DNA of 64,000 bases from Niveispirillum sp. SYP-B3756. Its GTDB lineage: Bacteria > Pseudomonadota > Alphaproteobacteria > Azospirillales > Azospirillaceae. Under the pieces are notes generated by a model. That model was not told where the DNA came from. It did no database searches and saw nothing but the letters and a program-made list of their open reading frames with translations. Made by a program: the position numbers and the translations under genes. Location of the stretch: NCBI RefSeq assembly GCF_009495745.1, contig NZ_WIDQ01000002.1:62001-126000 (forward strand), read 5' to 3'. Of the stretch, positions 19,101 through 28,015 are shown piece by piece (position 1 is the stretch's first letter; every line of letters begins with the position of its first letter).

Positions 19101-19405
19101 ACCGTCCTGTATCCACGCTTACGTATGTTCTCTATGTAACGCACCTGCCCCGGATCATCGCCCAGAAGTCTGCGCAACTGGGCAATGGCCTTGTGCACCT
19201 GATTGTCGCCGACAGCCAGGCCATCCCAGCAGGAACGCAGCAAATCTTCCGCGCTGAGGATCTCTCCTGCCTGGCTGCACAGCGCCACCAGCACATCCAT
19301 GGCCCGTGGCTCCACCTTCACCGGCTGCTGGCGCTGGTGGTGGGTCAAGGTGCAACTGGAGGCATCGACCTGCCATTCACCGAAATGGAAAAATCTTATC
19401 CGCAA
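16109..19405 (-). CDS. Winged-helix / STAND ATPase / TPR regulator
   Basis: This 1098-residue protein has an OmpR-type winged-helix DNA-binding domain at residues 1-105 (ending IRKRGYRTVAPV, as in CadC-like regulators). An AAA/STAND NTPase follows, with Walker A GASGSGKTS at 170-178, a hhhD motif near LLFVDRLEAIF, and the FVGLEAFDES...FFGRD entry typical of nSTAND1 proteins. A membrane helix is predicted near 586-608. A C-terminal half of TPR-like helices follows (AATYFERSLSLKRRAL and similar). STAND proteins switch on and oligomerise when the sensor half binds a ligand. A membrane-anchored DNA-binding STAND could link an outside signal to transcription. The start is TTG, with AGGTGGGGCG ahead of it. 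No target gene except the coupled small protein is obvious. Confidence 0.88.
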   Translation of the reverse strand: MRIRFFHFGEWQVDASSCTLTHHQRQQPVKVEPRAMDVLVALCSQAGEILSAEDLLRSCWDGLAVGDNQVHKAIAQLRRLLGDDPGQVRYIENIRKRGYRTVAPVTIVSDLTVTSSPSDWSENSPFVGLEAFDESRSAVFFGRDAAITALRETILRHAQTPDGGLVLVLGASGSGKTSLIRAGLLPALRRPDQPFRLLDSTMLDMGDISGMPLGMAVGGALLDLEAAGEPLLEGHSAESVAAALDDARPDAVAALFARMPAETRVLLFVDRLEAIFNNPAVDEAQRRGFFAGLDRLARTGAVLVLAACRNDFYPDVACEPVLMAAKAAGAHFDLAPPTRAEIMQMIRMPALAAGLSFGVDDESKAQLDDILCDGTADNPDALPLLQYTLHELYLQRSTSRELTVAAYRALGGIGGAIGKRAETTLNQLPEASRLCLPKVLSLIVTMGGSIGADGAARSRRMPWSSLSSEMERILVRTFVQQRLFVSLVYDGVPVFGVAHEAMLRQWPRVTGWIAQHRQALNARSRLEESARRWTEEGRRVDLLLPRGKQLEEARELTRQMQIPLSGDVRSFIAASARRERQADQRRFVISLGFGLVALVALLLGLRANQAEDMAEHRRRQAEDLMNFMVGDFAEKLRPLGRLDLLSDIGGKALSYFGNSNINDLSPEARMQQARALQTIAEVARARADPDAARSALLLAKKLLDANLAQGIETLDLLKDLGADAFWLGQIALDANAVDEAERFFTQYEQYSIRMNEISPDDVDAWIELSYAANSLGSIYRTRGASDVAATYFERSLSLKRRALIRRPNDRGLRAELADTLSWLGSVREAQGELRQALSLYEQEQVELRALRATAPSEYSWTYDTVTALHRYARLLDAMGRDAEADAAITEGQILGQLLVQHDPSNRIWQNAQLRINLVAGSMWVHRRPLETVLEMQQATAKKLAALSHENPTNFAVRQADIANNIYLGETLLRMGRAVQARDHLKKVLASVDRSMGSDSTFVSHVAIGMIFLSEAERALRNTQESNRICREIINLLHPLIAIDAKRFSVQDVWVRAHICLDETESVSDALAWMESIGYKRQGFIRYVSSFKRREKSHD

Positions 19406-19980
19406 TGTCGCCCCACCTGACCGATATACCCGTGCCGGCCCTCGCTGCGGTGGAGTCTCTCCCGCCAGCGGGGATACGCCGCCGCTCGAATCGCGCTGCC
19501 ATTCTGGTCCCAGCCAGCCGCCGGCTTACGCCAGTTTCTGATTACCCCCAGGCCGTTTCCAGACTGTCCACACCCCACCCCACAGCCCTTCCGATGATAG
19601 GCAAGTCGAAGGTTATAGTCCAATCCGATGAGCCCAATCAAACCCACCAAAGATTATGTAAATCGACTTTGATACGACATATGCGTGCAGGTGCGATCCT
19701 TCCAGCAAGGTTCCCCTGCCCACCGCATATGCCTTCTCCCCTGCTTCCCAGGGGAAAAAACGCGTGCCAAGCGCTGGGATCAGCACCTCGATGTTTCCTG
19801 AATTATTATTTTAAAACAAATCACTAAGCACCGGAAGATTTTCAGAAGCACCCGGTTCGGGAAAGCTGACCTAAACTTGGGTCCATAGCAAGCCCCCGGG
19901 GTCGACCCGACCAAGCCGGGGGCGGCTGGTCCGAATAGAACGCCCAAGCAATTGGCCTTATCCCGGAAGAGGGTCGTGAC
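19406..19980. other. Intergenic region with no convincing gene
   Basis: This 575-base region lies between the divergent STAND gene and the 202-residue orphan gene. The stretch 19610-19860 is clearly more AT-rich than its surroundings (for example TTATTATTTTAAAACAAATC) and probably holds promoters. A hairpin with arms GCCCCCGG (19892) and CCGGGGGC (19916) encloses the palindrome GGGTCGACCC. Short open frames here lack ribosome sites and codon bias, and none is called. Confidence 0.6.
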
Positions 19981-20589
19981 ATGGATTTCCACATTCCGTC
20001 GCTCATGAAGATGAACGAAGCCTTCGCTTTCGGTCGCCTCGGTGCCGTCCATGGTGGAACCTATTTCCCGCGGGGTGAGCGCCCCTCCCGTCGTGACCGG
20101 TCACATTCTGCGGTTGCAAGCATGGCGCAACATGCCATTGCCAAGCCGGTAAGCCCGCCGCAGCCATCCCTTCCTCCCCAGACGACACCGACACGCTGCA
20201 TTACCCCGCAGACCCCGCGCCTGAACGATCTCTGGACGACCGCGGAAACGGGCCGGCTCGACGGGCGCGATTTTTGGGTGATCGACAATTGTCAGTCCAA
20301 GGAGGAGGACAGTGCCATGGCCTTCTTCTCCTTCAATTTGGAACAGCCGTGCGACATCGGCCTGACCCTGTCGATGCGGGCCGCCGACCCCGGCCCGTCT
20401 GCATTTGAAATTATCGTAACCGGTCACGTTATCAGCCGGCATTACACGGTGGTTGACCGTTTCATCTCCCGGACCTTCACCATTCCGGCCTCCGTGCTGA
20501 GCAACGGGCGTAATGCATTGTCCATCAGCACCATTCCGGGTTATCATGGTATCTGGATCGAATCGGCAGGCGTCAGCCCGCTGGGATGA
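19981..20589 (+). CDS. Hypothetical protein of 202 residues
   Basis: I do not recognise this family. GGAAGAGGG stands before the ATG, and an intrinsic terminator follows 27 bases after the stop, so it is a real monocistronic gene. Residues 1-75 are basic and Pro-rich (KPVSPPQPSLPPQTTP), probably disordered. Residues 80-202 look like a compact beta-sandwich, with WVIDNCQSKEED, FFSFNLEQPCDIGLTLSMRAAD, FTIPASVLSNGRNALSIST and a C-terminal GYHGIWIESAGVSPLG. There is no signal peptide or membrane segment. The beta-sandwich half could be a carbohydrate-binding or jelly-roll-like module, but that is a guess from strand pattern only. Confidence 0.7.
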   Translation: MDFHIPSLMKMNEAFAFGRLGAVHGGTYFPRGERPSRRDRSHSAVASMAQHAIAKPVSPPQPSLPPQTTPTRCITPQTPRLNDLWTTAETGRLDGRDFWVIDNCQSKEEDSAMAFFSFNLEQPCDIGLTLSMRAADPGPSAFEIIVTGHVISRHYTVVDRFISRTFTIPASVLSNGRNALSISTIPGYHGIWIESAGVSPLG

Positions 20590-20616
20590 GTCCGCAATGG
20601 TGAGTTTGTCCGGTTG

Positions 20617-20660
20617 AAAAGCCCGGTGACAGGGACTGCCATCCCCGTCGCCGGGCTTTT
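20617..20660 (+). terminator. Intrinsic terminator
   Basis: AAAAGCCCGG at 20617 pairs with CCGGGCTTTT ending at 20660. The inner GAC/GTC pairs and a C-rich loop complete it, and the right arm ends in four T. It lies 28 bases after the 202-residue gene. Because the arms carry A4/T4, it can also act for the minus-strand exporter operon that ends at 20685. Confidence 0.8.
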
Positions 20661-20684
20661 CATTGGCGGCAGTCGTTGTCATGG

Positions 20685-21818
20685 TCACTGGCTGCGGGCC
20701 AACATGGCGCGGAATTGCGGCAGGGCGACCGCTAGAAAGCCCGCCCCCAGCCCCGCCAGCACCAGCAGTTGCGGCCAGATGATGGCCAGCCCGGCCCCGC
20801 GATAGAGGATGGCCTGGGCCAGTTGCACGAAATGCATCGTGGGCGAGACCTGCACCAGCCATTGCAGCACCGTCGGCATACTTTCCAGCGGCGAGGTGGC
20901 CCCGGACAGCATGTTCAGCACCAGGAAAACCGGGATACCGACCAGGGAGAATTGCGGCATGGAACGGGTGACCGTGGCCAGCAGGATGCCCAGCGACATG
21001 GTGGCGAACAGATAAAGCGCCACACAGGTGAGAAAGAGCGGGACAGAGCCTTCAATCGGCACGCCCAGCCACAACCGCACCACGAATTGCAGCGACAAGC
21101 CGGTGGCCACCAGAATCACCAGCCCATTGGCCCAGATCTTGGCCGCCGCGATTTCCGACGCCCCCAGCGGCATGACCAGCAGATGTTCGATGGTGCCATG
21201 CTCCCGCTCCCGGATCACGGCGGCCCCCACCAGCAGGATGGACATGATGGTGATATATTGGATCACCGCCATCACCGCCTGAAACCACATGCCTTCCAGA
21301 TTGGGGTTGAAATAGGTGCGGGTGACCAGGGAAACCGGCGCCCGGTTGGGGGCATCCGGCGACAGCGCCGCGGCCACCTCCTGATTGATGATGGTCTGGA
21401 TATAGGCACTGCCCAACCCGGCCATGGTCATGGCCGTGGCATCGATATTCAACTGGATGGTCGGCTGATGGCCCTCGCGCAGATCGGCTTCCAGCCGGGG
21501 TGGCAGGTCCAGCACGAAGGCATATTTCCCTTCATCCATGGCCCGGTCCACCTGCGACCGGTCGATCAACTCCGGCGTCTTGAATTGCGGGGGCAGCAGG
21601 GCATCGCGGAGGCGACGGGACAGGGCGGAGCCGTCACCATCCACCACCGCCACCCGCGCGCCCGCCACATCCGTTTTCACGCCCGTGGCCACCGTATAAA
21701 CACTGACCGAGAAGCAGTAGATGATGAAGGCCAGCAACACCTTGTCGGCCAGCACGGAAGAGAGTTCCTTGACGCCCAGATGATAGACGGTGATGAACCA
21801 GCGCAGAATCCCGCCCAT
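20685..21818 (-). CDS. ABC-2 type exporter permease (YhhJ-like)
   Basis: This 377-residue permease has one N-terminal helix (KVLLAFIIYCFSVSVYTVA), a large periplasmic domain (residues 50-175) and five C-terminal helices with the motif REREHGTIEHLLVMPLGASEI, typical of the ABC-2/YhhJ group. It starts 2 bases after the upstream ABC fusion gene, whose end carries AGGAGG as the ribosome site, so it is tightly coupled. With the fusion ATPase and the HlyD protein it forms the three-gene yhiI-rbbA-yhhJ arrangement. Its substrate is unknown. Confidence 0.9.
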   Translation of the reverse strand: MGGILRWFITVYHLGVKELSSVLADKVLLAFIIYCFSVSVYTVATGVKTDVAGARVAVVDGDGSALSRRLRDALLPPQFKTPELIDRSQVDRAMDEGKYAFVLDLPPRLEADLREGHQPTIQLNIDATAMTMAGLGSAYIQTIINQEVAAALSPDAPNRAPVSLVTRTYFNPNLEGMWFQAVMAVIQYITIMSILLVGAAVIREREHGTIEHLLVMPLGASEIAAAKIWANGLVILVATGLSLQFVVRLWLGVPIEGSVPLFLTCVALYLFATMSLGILLATVTRSMPQFSLVGIPVFLVLNMLSGATSPLESMPTVLQWLVQVSPTMHFVQLAQAILYRGAGLAIIWPQLLVLAGLGAGFLAVALPQFRAMLARSQ

Positions 21819-21819
21819 C

Positions 21820-24540
21820 TCACGCCTCCTGCTTGCGCAGCAGCAGCGATGCCGCCGTCATGAAAACCAGGGCGAACAGGCCCAGCATGACAAATTCCAG
21901 ATGCAGTGCTCCGAAATCCCGCGCCTTGGCAAAGGCGCCCAAGCTGATGGTCTGAAACCAGAGGGAGGGGAAGGCCCTGCCGATCAGCGCCGCCCCGCCT
22001 TCCAGGGTGGAGGCGGGGTAGAGGAAACCGGAGAAATTGATCGCCGGCACCACGCTGATGATGGCGGTCACCAGGATGGCGGCCACCTGGGTGCGCACGA
22101 AGGTGGAGACCAGCAGCCCCAGCCCGGTGGCCGCCATGATATAGAGCCCACCGCCCAGCAGCAGCCCGGCCAGTGACCCATTCACCGGTACATCGAACAG
22201 CAGCACCGTGGTGGTGACCAGAATCAACAGGGCAGCAAAGCCAATCGCCACATAGGGCATCTGCTTGCCCAGCAAGAATTCCGGTACCGAGGCGGGGGAG
22301 GCGTAGAGATTGGCAATCGACCCAATCTCCCGCTCCCGCACCACGCCGATGGCTGTCAACATGCCGGGGATCATGATCATCACCACCATGATGATGCCAG
22401 GCAGGATGGCATTGGCGCTGCGGAAGGACTGGTTATAGCGGAAACGCGGCTGGATGATCGGCCCGCTGGCCGCTGCCGTGGCGGTCGTGGAGCGGCTGAC
22501 CAACTCCTGGGCGTAACGTTGGGCAATGCCTTGCACATAACCCCGCGCCGTTTCCGCCCGGAACGGCATGGCCCCATCCAGATAGACCGCTAACTCCGGC
22601 TGGTGGCCATTCAGCAGGTCACGCCCGAAGGAGGGCGGGATCGCTACCACCAGCCGCAATTCACCAGAGCGCAGCCGCCGTTCAATCTCCAGATCGCTGA
22701 ACACCGGTGCCCGTTCCTGAAAATAGCGGGAGCCGGAAAGATTCTCCACCAACTGTCGGCTTTCCAGTGACTGGTCACGATCAAATACCGCATAAGGCAG
22801 GTTTTCAACGTCAAAGGTAATGCCATAACCGAAGGTCAATAACAGGATCAGCGGTCCGATCAGGGCGAAGGCAAGCCGTATCCGGTCACGCAGTACCTCG
22901 GTCATCTCACGGCGGGCAAAGGCCCAGATGCGGCCGAAGGATGCCATCAGCTCCCCCTTGCCCCCCAGGGTCACCGGTTCGGCCGGCGCGTCCGGTTCGA
23001 TCACAGGCGGTGGCTGGCTGGGGGCGGCTTCCTCCAGATAGGCGATGAAAGCTTCTTCCAGTGAGAGCCCCCCCTTGGCCGCACGCAGTTCCGCCGGCGT
23101 GCCGACCGCCAGCACCCGACCGGAATGCATCAGGGAGATACGGTCACAGCGCTCTGCCTCATTCATGAAATGGGTGGACACAAAGATGGTCACCCCGTCG
23201 CGGCGGGACAGATCGGCCAGATGCCGCCAGAACAGATCACGCGCCGCCGGGTCGACACCCGATGTCGGTTCATCCAGGATCAACACATCAGGCTTGTGCA
23301 GGCAGGCGGCTGCCAGTTGCAACCGCTGCCGGATGCCCAGTGGCAAGGAAGCCGGCAATTCATCCGCCACCTCTGCCAGCCCGAAGGTCTGCAACGCCTC
23401 ATCCGTGCGGGCCTGCACGGCCGCCGCATCCATGCGGTACAGGCGGGCGTGCAGCAGCAGGTTGGCGCGGACGCTCAATTCCTCATAAAGCGAGAAGCTC
23501 TGCGACATATAGCCGACGCGCAGCCGCGTTTGCATGTCCGCCGCGCCGATGGGCCGGCCCAGCAGGCTGGCCGTGCCCTCGGTCGCCGGCAACAGGCCGG
23601 TCAGCATCTTCATCGTGGTGGTCTTGCCGCAGCCGTTGGAGCCGAGGAAGCCGAAAATCTCCCCCTTGCCGATACGGAAGCTGACATGATCGACCGCCGT
23701 GAAGGCCCCGAACCGCCTTGTCAGCCCGTCGGCGACAATGGCATCCGGCCCGTCATGCAGCACGCGCGGCGGCATCACCAGGGCGGCCCCCGCCCCGCCC
23801 CCGGCGGCCAGATTGGCGAAGGCCTGTTCGGGATTATCGGCACCGGCCTGTTGCAGCACCGCCTGCATCGGCCCCGCCGCCAGCACCCGGCCTTCATCCA
23901 CCACCACCAGATGCTGGAAACGCGCCGCCTCTTCCATATAGGCCGTCGCCACGATCACGGTCATGCCCGGCCGTTCGGCGCGGATATTGTCGATCAGGCT
24001 CCAGAACTGGCGGCGTGACAACGGGTCCACACCCGTGGTCGGCTCATCCAGAATCAGCAGGTCGGGATCATGGATCAGGGAGCAGCAGAGCGAGAGTTTC
24101 TGCTTCATCCCGCCCGACAGCTTGCCCGCCGGCCGATCGGGGAACGGGTCCAGCCCGGTGGCGCGCAGCAACCGGTCGATGCGCTGCCGCCGCTCCGCTG
24201 CCGACTGGCCGAACAGCCGGCCGAAAAAGTCGATATTTTCCGCCACCGACAGGGTGGGATAGAGGTTGCGCCCCAGCCCCTGGGGCATATAGGCGATACG
24301 CGGGGCGACAAGATCGCGGTGTTTGGCATCGGCCATATCACCACCCAGCACCCGCACCTGCCCCGTCTGCAGGGTCCGCACCCCGGCGATCAGGCCCAGC
24401 AGGGTGGATTTGCCCACCCCGTCCGGCCCGATCACCGCCACGGTGGCGCCGGCTGGCACCTCCAGGCTGACGGCATCCAGGGCCGCCTTGTCGCCATAGC
24501 GGTGGGAAACGGCGGAAAGAAGGATGGCGGTTTCAGACAT
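21820..24540 (-). CDS. rbbA: Fused ABC ATPase-ATPase-permease, RbbA-like
   Basis: This 906-residue protein holds two ABC ATPase domains and an ABC-2 permease in one chain, the RbbA layout and length. ATPase 1 has GPDGVGKST, LSGGMKQKL and LLILDEPTTGVDP. ATPase 2 has GSNGCGKTT and LILDEPTSGVDP, but its signature reads LPLGIRQRL instead of LSGGQ, a substitution typical of the second domain of this family. The permease half begins near residue 535 and has a large extracytoplasmic loop. E. coli RbbA was described as a ribosome-associated ATPase, but the fused permease and neighbours point to export. ATG 24540 is preceded by AGGGGTC; an in-frame ATG at 24624 would overlap the HlyD gene. Confidence 0.92.
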   Translation of the reverse strand: MSETAILLSAVSHRYGDKAALDAVSLEVPAGATVAVIGPDGVGKSTLLGLIAGVRTLQTGQVRVLGGDMADAKHRDLVAPRIAYMPQGLGRNLYPTLSVAENIDFFGRLFGQSAAERRQRIDRLLRATGLDPFPDRPAGKLSGGMKQKLSLCCSLIHDPDLLILDEPTTGVDPLSRRQFWSLIDNIRAERPGMTVIVATAYMEEAARFQHLVVVDEGRVLAAGPMQAVLQQAGADNPEQAFANLAAGGGAGAALVMPPRVLHDGPDAIVADGLTRRFGAFTAVDHVSFRIGKGEIFGFLGSNGCGKTTTMKMLTGLLPATEGTASLLGRPIGAADMQTRLRVGYMSQSFSLYEELSVRANLLLHARLYRMDAAAVQARTDEALQTFGLAEVADELPASLPLGIRQRLQLAAACLHKPDVLILDEPTSGVDPAARDLFWRHLADLSRRDGVTIFVSTHFMNEAERCDRISLMHSGRVLAVGTPAELRAAKGGLSLEEAFIAYLEEAAPSQPPPVIEPDAPAEPVTLGGKGELMASFGRIWAFARREMTEVLRDRIRLAFALIGPLILLLTFGYGITFDVENLPYAVFDRDQSLESRQLVENLSGSRYFQERAPVFSDLEIERRLRSGELRLVVAIPPSFGRDLLNGHQPELAVYLDGAMPFRAETARGYVQGIAQRYAQELVSRSTTATAAASGPIIQPRFRYNQSFRSANAILPGIIMVVMIMIPGMLTAIGVVREREIGSIANLYASPASVPEFLLGKQMPYVAIGFAALLILVTTTVLLFDVPVNGSLAGLLLGGGLYIMAATGLGLLVSTFVRTQVAAILVTAIISVVPAINFSGFLYPASTLEGGAALIGRAFPSLWFQTISLGAFAKARDFGALHLEFVMLGLFALVFMTAASLLLRKQEA

Positions 24541-24575
24541 GGGCTGACCCCTGGGCGGCAGCGGGAAGGAACGGG

Positions 24576-25568
24576 TCAGCGGGCCGGCTTGGGCGGCAGT
24601 TTCACCGCCAGATCGGCCGGCCATTTGGCCCCCAGCTCCGTCAGCACATAGCCCTGGCCGGTCAGCCCGGCGCGCACATAATCCCGATAGGTTTCCAGCA
24701 ATTGCGGGTCGACCGACAGCTTCACCCGGTACATCAGCTTTTCCCGCTCATCGCTGGTTTCCACCGTCTTGGGCGTGAACTGCGCCTCCGCCGCCACGAA
24801 GGAGACGCGGGCCGGGATGACATAGCTGGGGGCGGCATCCAGCACGATCCGCGCCTCCGACCCATGCGCCACCCGGCCAGCCTGGGAGGTGGGCAGGAAG
24901 ACGGTCATATAGACATCGCTCAGATCCAGCAGGGTGGCCACCCGCCCGCCCGCCGCCAGCACCTCTCCCGGATGGGCCAGCTTATATTCGATGCGGCCGG
25001 CAACGGGGGCGGCCAGCACCATGTCGGCAATGGTGCTGTCAATCTGTGCCACCTGGGCGCGAGCCTGTTCCACGGCGGCCTTGGCATCGGCGACCGTCGC
25101 CTCCGCCGCCTGGATATTGGCGTAGTTCACCTCATGCTGGGACTTGCGGCGATCCACCTCCGACGCAGGCGTGGCCGATGTCTTCAGCAGCTCCTGCACC
25201 CGGCGCAGTTCCACGCCCGACAGCTTATACTCCGCCTGCCGGATGGCCACCATGGCCTCGGCCTGGGTCACCCCGGTTTCCGCCCGGCGCAAAGCTGCCT
25301 GGGATGCGGCCAGCTCGGCCTTCAACGTTGTGGTGTCCAGATTGGCCACAACGCCGCCGCGCGGCACGGCGTCGCCTTCCCGCACGGTGATTTCCGCCAG
25401 CTTGCCGGCATATTTGGTGGCGATGTCGACCCGCTCCACCTCCATCCGACCATTGGCGGTGGCAAGCCCGGCCGGCAATTGCCCCGCCCGGCTTTGCTGC
25501 CAATAGAAAAAACCACCGGCCCCCAAGGCAGCCACGGCGACAATGATCAGCAATGGTGCGGCACGCAT
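24576..25568 (-). CDS. HlyD-family membrane fusion protein (YhiI-like)
   Basis: This 330-residue periplasmic adaptor is anchored by one N-terminal helix (LLIIVAVAALGAGGFFYW). Two half-lipoyl motifs surround a long alpha-hairpin rich in Ala/Gln/Glu (residues 80-190), then a beta-barrel. It would link the two permeases downstream to an outer-membrane channel. AGGGGGAATTCAGT precedes ATG 25568. It is the first gene of the operon, 35 bases ahead of the fused ABC gene. No TolC homologue is adjacent. Confidence 0.92.
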   Translation of the reverse strand: MRAAPLLIIVAVAALGAGGFFYWQQSRAGQLPAGLATANGRMEVERVDIATKYAGKLAEITVREGDAVPRGGVVANLDTTTLKAELAASQAALRRAETGVTQAEAMVAIRQAEYKLSGVELRRVQELLKTSATPASEVDRRKSQHEVNYANIQAAEATVADAKAAVEQARAQVAQIDSTIADMVLAAPVAGRIEYKLAHPGEVLAAGGRVATLLDLSDVYMTVFLPTSQAGRVAHGSEARIVLDAAPSYVIPARVSFVAAEAQFTPKTVETSDEREKLMYRVKLSVDPQLLETYRDYVRAGLTGQGYVLTELGAKWPADLAVKLPPKPAR

Positions 25569-25645
25569 ACTGAATTCCCCCTGGGGCTTACCGTTCACAT
25601 TGGAAAGGCTCTAAACCTCATTGCCCGTTGCCGCATTGCGGAAGA

Positions 25646-26563
25646 TCAATCCGTCACCGAAGTGTTTCCATTTCCGCCCGCTTCCGCCAGCAGCCAATCG
25701 CGGAAAGCCACCAGCGGGGCATAGCGCTCCTTCTCCGCTGGATAGACGAGGTGATAACCACCGCCATCCTGCCCGGCCAGGCCGGGCAGGCGGCAGAGGC
25801 TGCCATCGGCCAGCTCATCCGCCACCAGGATACCGGGCACCAGGGCGCAGCCCAGACCGGCCACGGCGGCGCGGATGACCAGCAGGAACTGTTCGAACAC
25901 CAGCACCGGCTGATGCGGGTCCGCCGCCAGCCCCTGGGCGGCAAACCAATGGCCCCAGGCGGTGGGCCTGGTTTCCTGCTGCAATAGGGTGGCGCGGGCC
26001 AGATCGGCCGGCTGATGCAGACCCAGCCTTGCCACCAGGGCGGGGGCAGCCACGGGCACCAGCTCTTCCCCGAAGAAACGATGGCAGATCAGACCGGTGC
26101 TACCAGGATCAACGCTCATGATCGCCGCATCGATCCCTTCCGCCCGCAAATTAAAAGGGCGCACCCGGGTGGAAAAATTGACACTGATATCCCGATGCCG
26201 GGTAAAAAAACCGCCCATACGTGGGATCAGCCAGCGGGCACCAAAGGTGGGCAGGATGGCCAGATCCAGCGTACCGCCCCCGCCGGCAAAGGCGATGGTC
26301 TGTGCCGCCGCCTGGGCGATGCGGCCCAACGCATCGCGCGCCTGTTCGGCCAGGAAGCGCCCCGCCGGGGTCAGCACCACGCGCTGGCGCACCCGTTCGA
26401 ACAGCACCACGCCCAACTGCCCTTCCAGTTGGGCCACCTGCCGGCTGATCGCGCCCTGGGTCTGGTTCAGCTCCAGCGCCGCCGCCCGGAAGCCACCCAG
26501 CCGGGCCGCCGCTTCAAAGGCAATCAGGGCGGCGGTGCTGGGGATCAGGCGGCGGGAGAACAT
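25646..26563 (-). CDS. LysR-family regulator, GcvA-like
   Basis: This 305-residue regulator has an N-terminal winged helix (IPSTAALIAFEAAARLGGFRAAALEL, then QGAISRQVAQLEGQLGVVLFER), and a periplasmic-binding-protein-like effector domain that ends VAFRDWLLAEA. The layout matches the GcvA/AmpR branch. It is divergent from the glutaryl-CoA dehydrogenase gene, with a 12-bp dyad between them. It is therefore probably the regulator of glutarate use, answering to a CoA ester or dicarboxylate. Confidence 0.92.
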   Translation of the reverse strand: MFSRRLIPSTAALIAFEAAARLGGFRAAALELNQTQGAISRQVAQLEGQLGVVLFERVRQRVVLTPAGRFLAEQARDALGRIAQAAAQTIAFAGGGGTLDLAILPTFGARWLIPRMGGFFTRHRDISVNFSTRVRPFNLRAEGIDAAIMSVDPGSTGLICHRFFGEELVPVAAPALVARLGLHQPADLARATLLQQETRPTAWGHWFAAQGLAADPHQPVLVFEQFLLVIRAAVAGLGCALVPGILVADELADGSLCRLPGLAGQDGGGYHLVYPAEKERYAPLVAFRDWLLAEAGGNGNTSVTD

Positions 26564-26632
26564 GGGTGCGGATCAGCCGGAAGGTGATGAGGGTTCATGG
26601 CAAGCTACCACGCATTTGCTGTGAACATGACG

Positions 26633-26663
26633 CCAACTTGATGCTGATCACGCATCAAGTTGG
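26633..26663. promoter_or_regulatory. Dyad operator between lysR and gcdH
   Basis: CCAACTTGATGC (26633-26644) and GCATCAAGTTGG (26652-26663) form a perfect 12-bp inverted repeat with a 7-base centre. The core TTGATGC-N7-GCATCAA fits the LysR-type T-N11-A pattern. Its place between divergent genes, nearer gcdH, suits a LysR activator site. Confidence 0.65.
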
Positions 26664-26741
26664 TGAGCAAACATGGTTTGCCGGCCGGGCCGGGCAGGCG
26701 TAAGCCAGAAGCCACAACAGCCCTTCCAACCCAGAGGACAG

Positions 26742-27935
26742 ATGATGGCCGGCGATCTTGGCAGCTTTCAGTGGGATGACGCCTTTCTGCTGGATGACCA
26801 GTTGGACGAGACGGAACGGCTGGTCCGCGACAGCGCCCGCGCCTATGCCCAGGAAAAGCTGGCCCCCCGTGTGCGGGAGGCCTTTGCCCGCGAACATACC
26901 GACCCGGCCATTTTCAAGGAGATGGGCGATCTGGGTCTGCTGGGCGTCACCATCCCGGCCGAATATGGCGGGGCCGGCCTGGGCTATGTCGCCTATGGGC
27001 TGGTGGCGCGGGAGGTGGAGCGGGTGGATAGCGGCTATCGCTCCATGATGAGTGTGCAATCCTCGCTGGTGATGCACCCGATCCATGCCTATGGCAGCGA
27101 AGAACAGCGGCAGAAATATCTGCCCAAACTGGCATCCGGCGAATGGATCGGCTGTTTCGGCCTGACGGAACCGGATGCCGGTTCCGACCCGGCGGGGATG
27201 CGCACAAGGGCGGAAAAGATCGAGGGCGGTTATCGCCTGACCGGCGCGAAGATGTGGATCACCAATGCCCCCATCGCCGATGTCTTCGTCGTCTGGGCCA
27301 AGTCCGACGCGCATGGCGGTGCCATTCGGGGTTTCGTGCTGGAAAAGGGCATGAAGGGCCTCTCGGCCCCCAAGATCGAAGGGAAAATGTCGCTGCGCGC
27401 CTCGGTGACGGGTGAAATTGTCATGGATGGGGTGGCGGTGCCGGAAGATGCCCTGCTGCCCAACGTCTCCGGCCTGAAAGGCCCGTTCGGCTGCCTGAAC
27501 CGGGCGCGCTATGGCATTTCCTGGGGGGCAATGGGGGCGGCGGAGGCCTGTTTCCACGCCGCCCGGCTCTATACGCTGGACCGCAAACAGTTCAACCGAC
27601 CGCTGGCCCAGACCCAGTTGGTGCAGAAGAAACTGGCCGACATGTTGACGGAGATCAGCCTGGGGCTTCAAGCTTCATTGCGGGTGGGACGGCTGTTTGA
27701 GGCGGGCAAGCTGGCGCCGGAAATGATTTCCCTGGTCAAGCGCAACAATTGCGGCAAGGCGCTGGATATTGCGCGGGCCGCCCGCGACATGCATGGCGGC
27801 AACGGCATTTCCGATGAATATCCTGTGATGCGCCATATGGTGAACCTGGAAACGGTGAACACCTATGAAGGCACCCATGATGTCCATGCCCTGATCCTGG
27901 GCCGCGCCATCACCGGGCTGCAGGCGTTTTTCTGA
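26742..27935 (+). CDS. gcdH: Glutaryl-CoA dehydrogenase
   Basis: This FAD-dependent acyl-CoA dehydrogenase oxidises and decarboxylates glutaryl-CoA to crotonyl-CoA in lysine, tryptophan and glutarate breakdown. The 397-residue protein has [12 protein letters not shown] and [18 protein letters not shown], and the catalytic Glu376 lies in [20 protein letters not shown], as in GcdH. N-terminal [18 protein letters not shown] is also characteristic of GcdH. AGAGGA precedes ATG 26742. The CoA-transferase downstream would make its substrate from glutarate. Confidence 0.93.
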   Translation: MMAGDLGSFQWDDAFLLDDQLDETERLVRDSARAYAQEKLAPRVREAFAREHTDPAIFKEMGDLGLLGVTIPAEYGGAGLGYVAYGLVAREVERVDSGYRSMMSVQSSLVMHPIHAYGSEEQRQKYLPKLASGEWIGCFGLTEPDAGSDPAGMRTRAEKIEGGYRLTGAKMWITNAPIADVFVVWAKSDAHGGAIRGFVLEKGMKGLSAPKIEGKMSLRASVTGEIVMDGVAVPEDALLPNVSGLKGPFGCLNRARYGISWGAMGAAEACFHAARLYTLDRKQFNRPLAQTQLVQKKLADMLTEISLGLQASLRVGRLFEAGKLAPEMISLVKRNNCGKALDIARAARDMHGGNGISDEYPVMRHMVNLETVNTYEGTHDVHALILGRAITGLQAFF

Positions 27936-28015
27936 AGGCGGCAGGGCCTGACAGACCGCACAACATGGTGGCTGCACGGCTCAGCACCTTTGCTGCCCGG
28001 CAACCACCCATTCAA

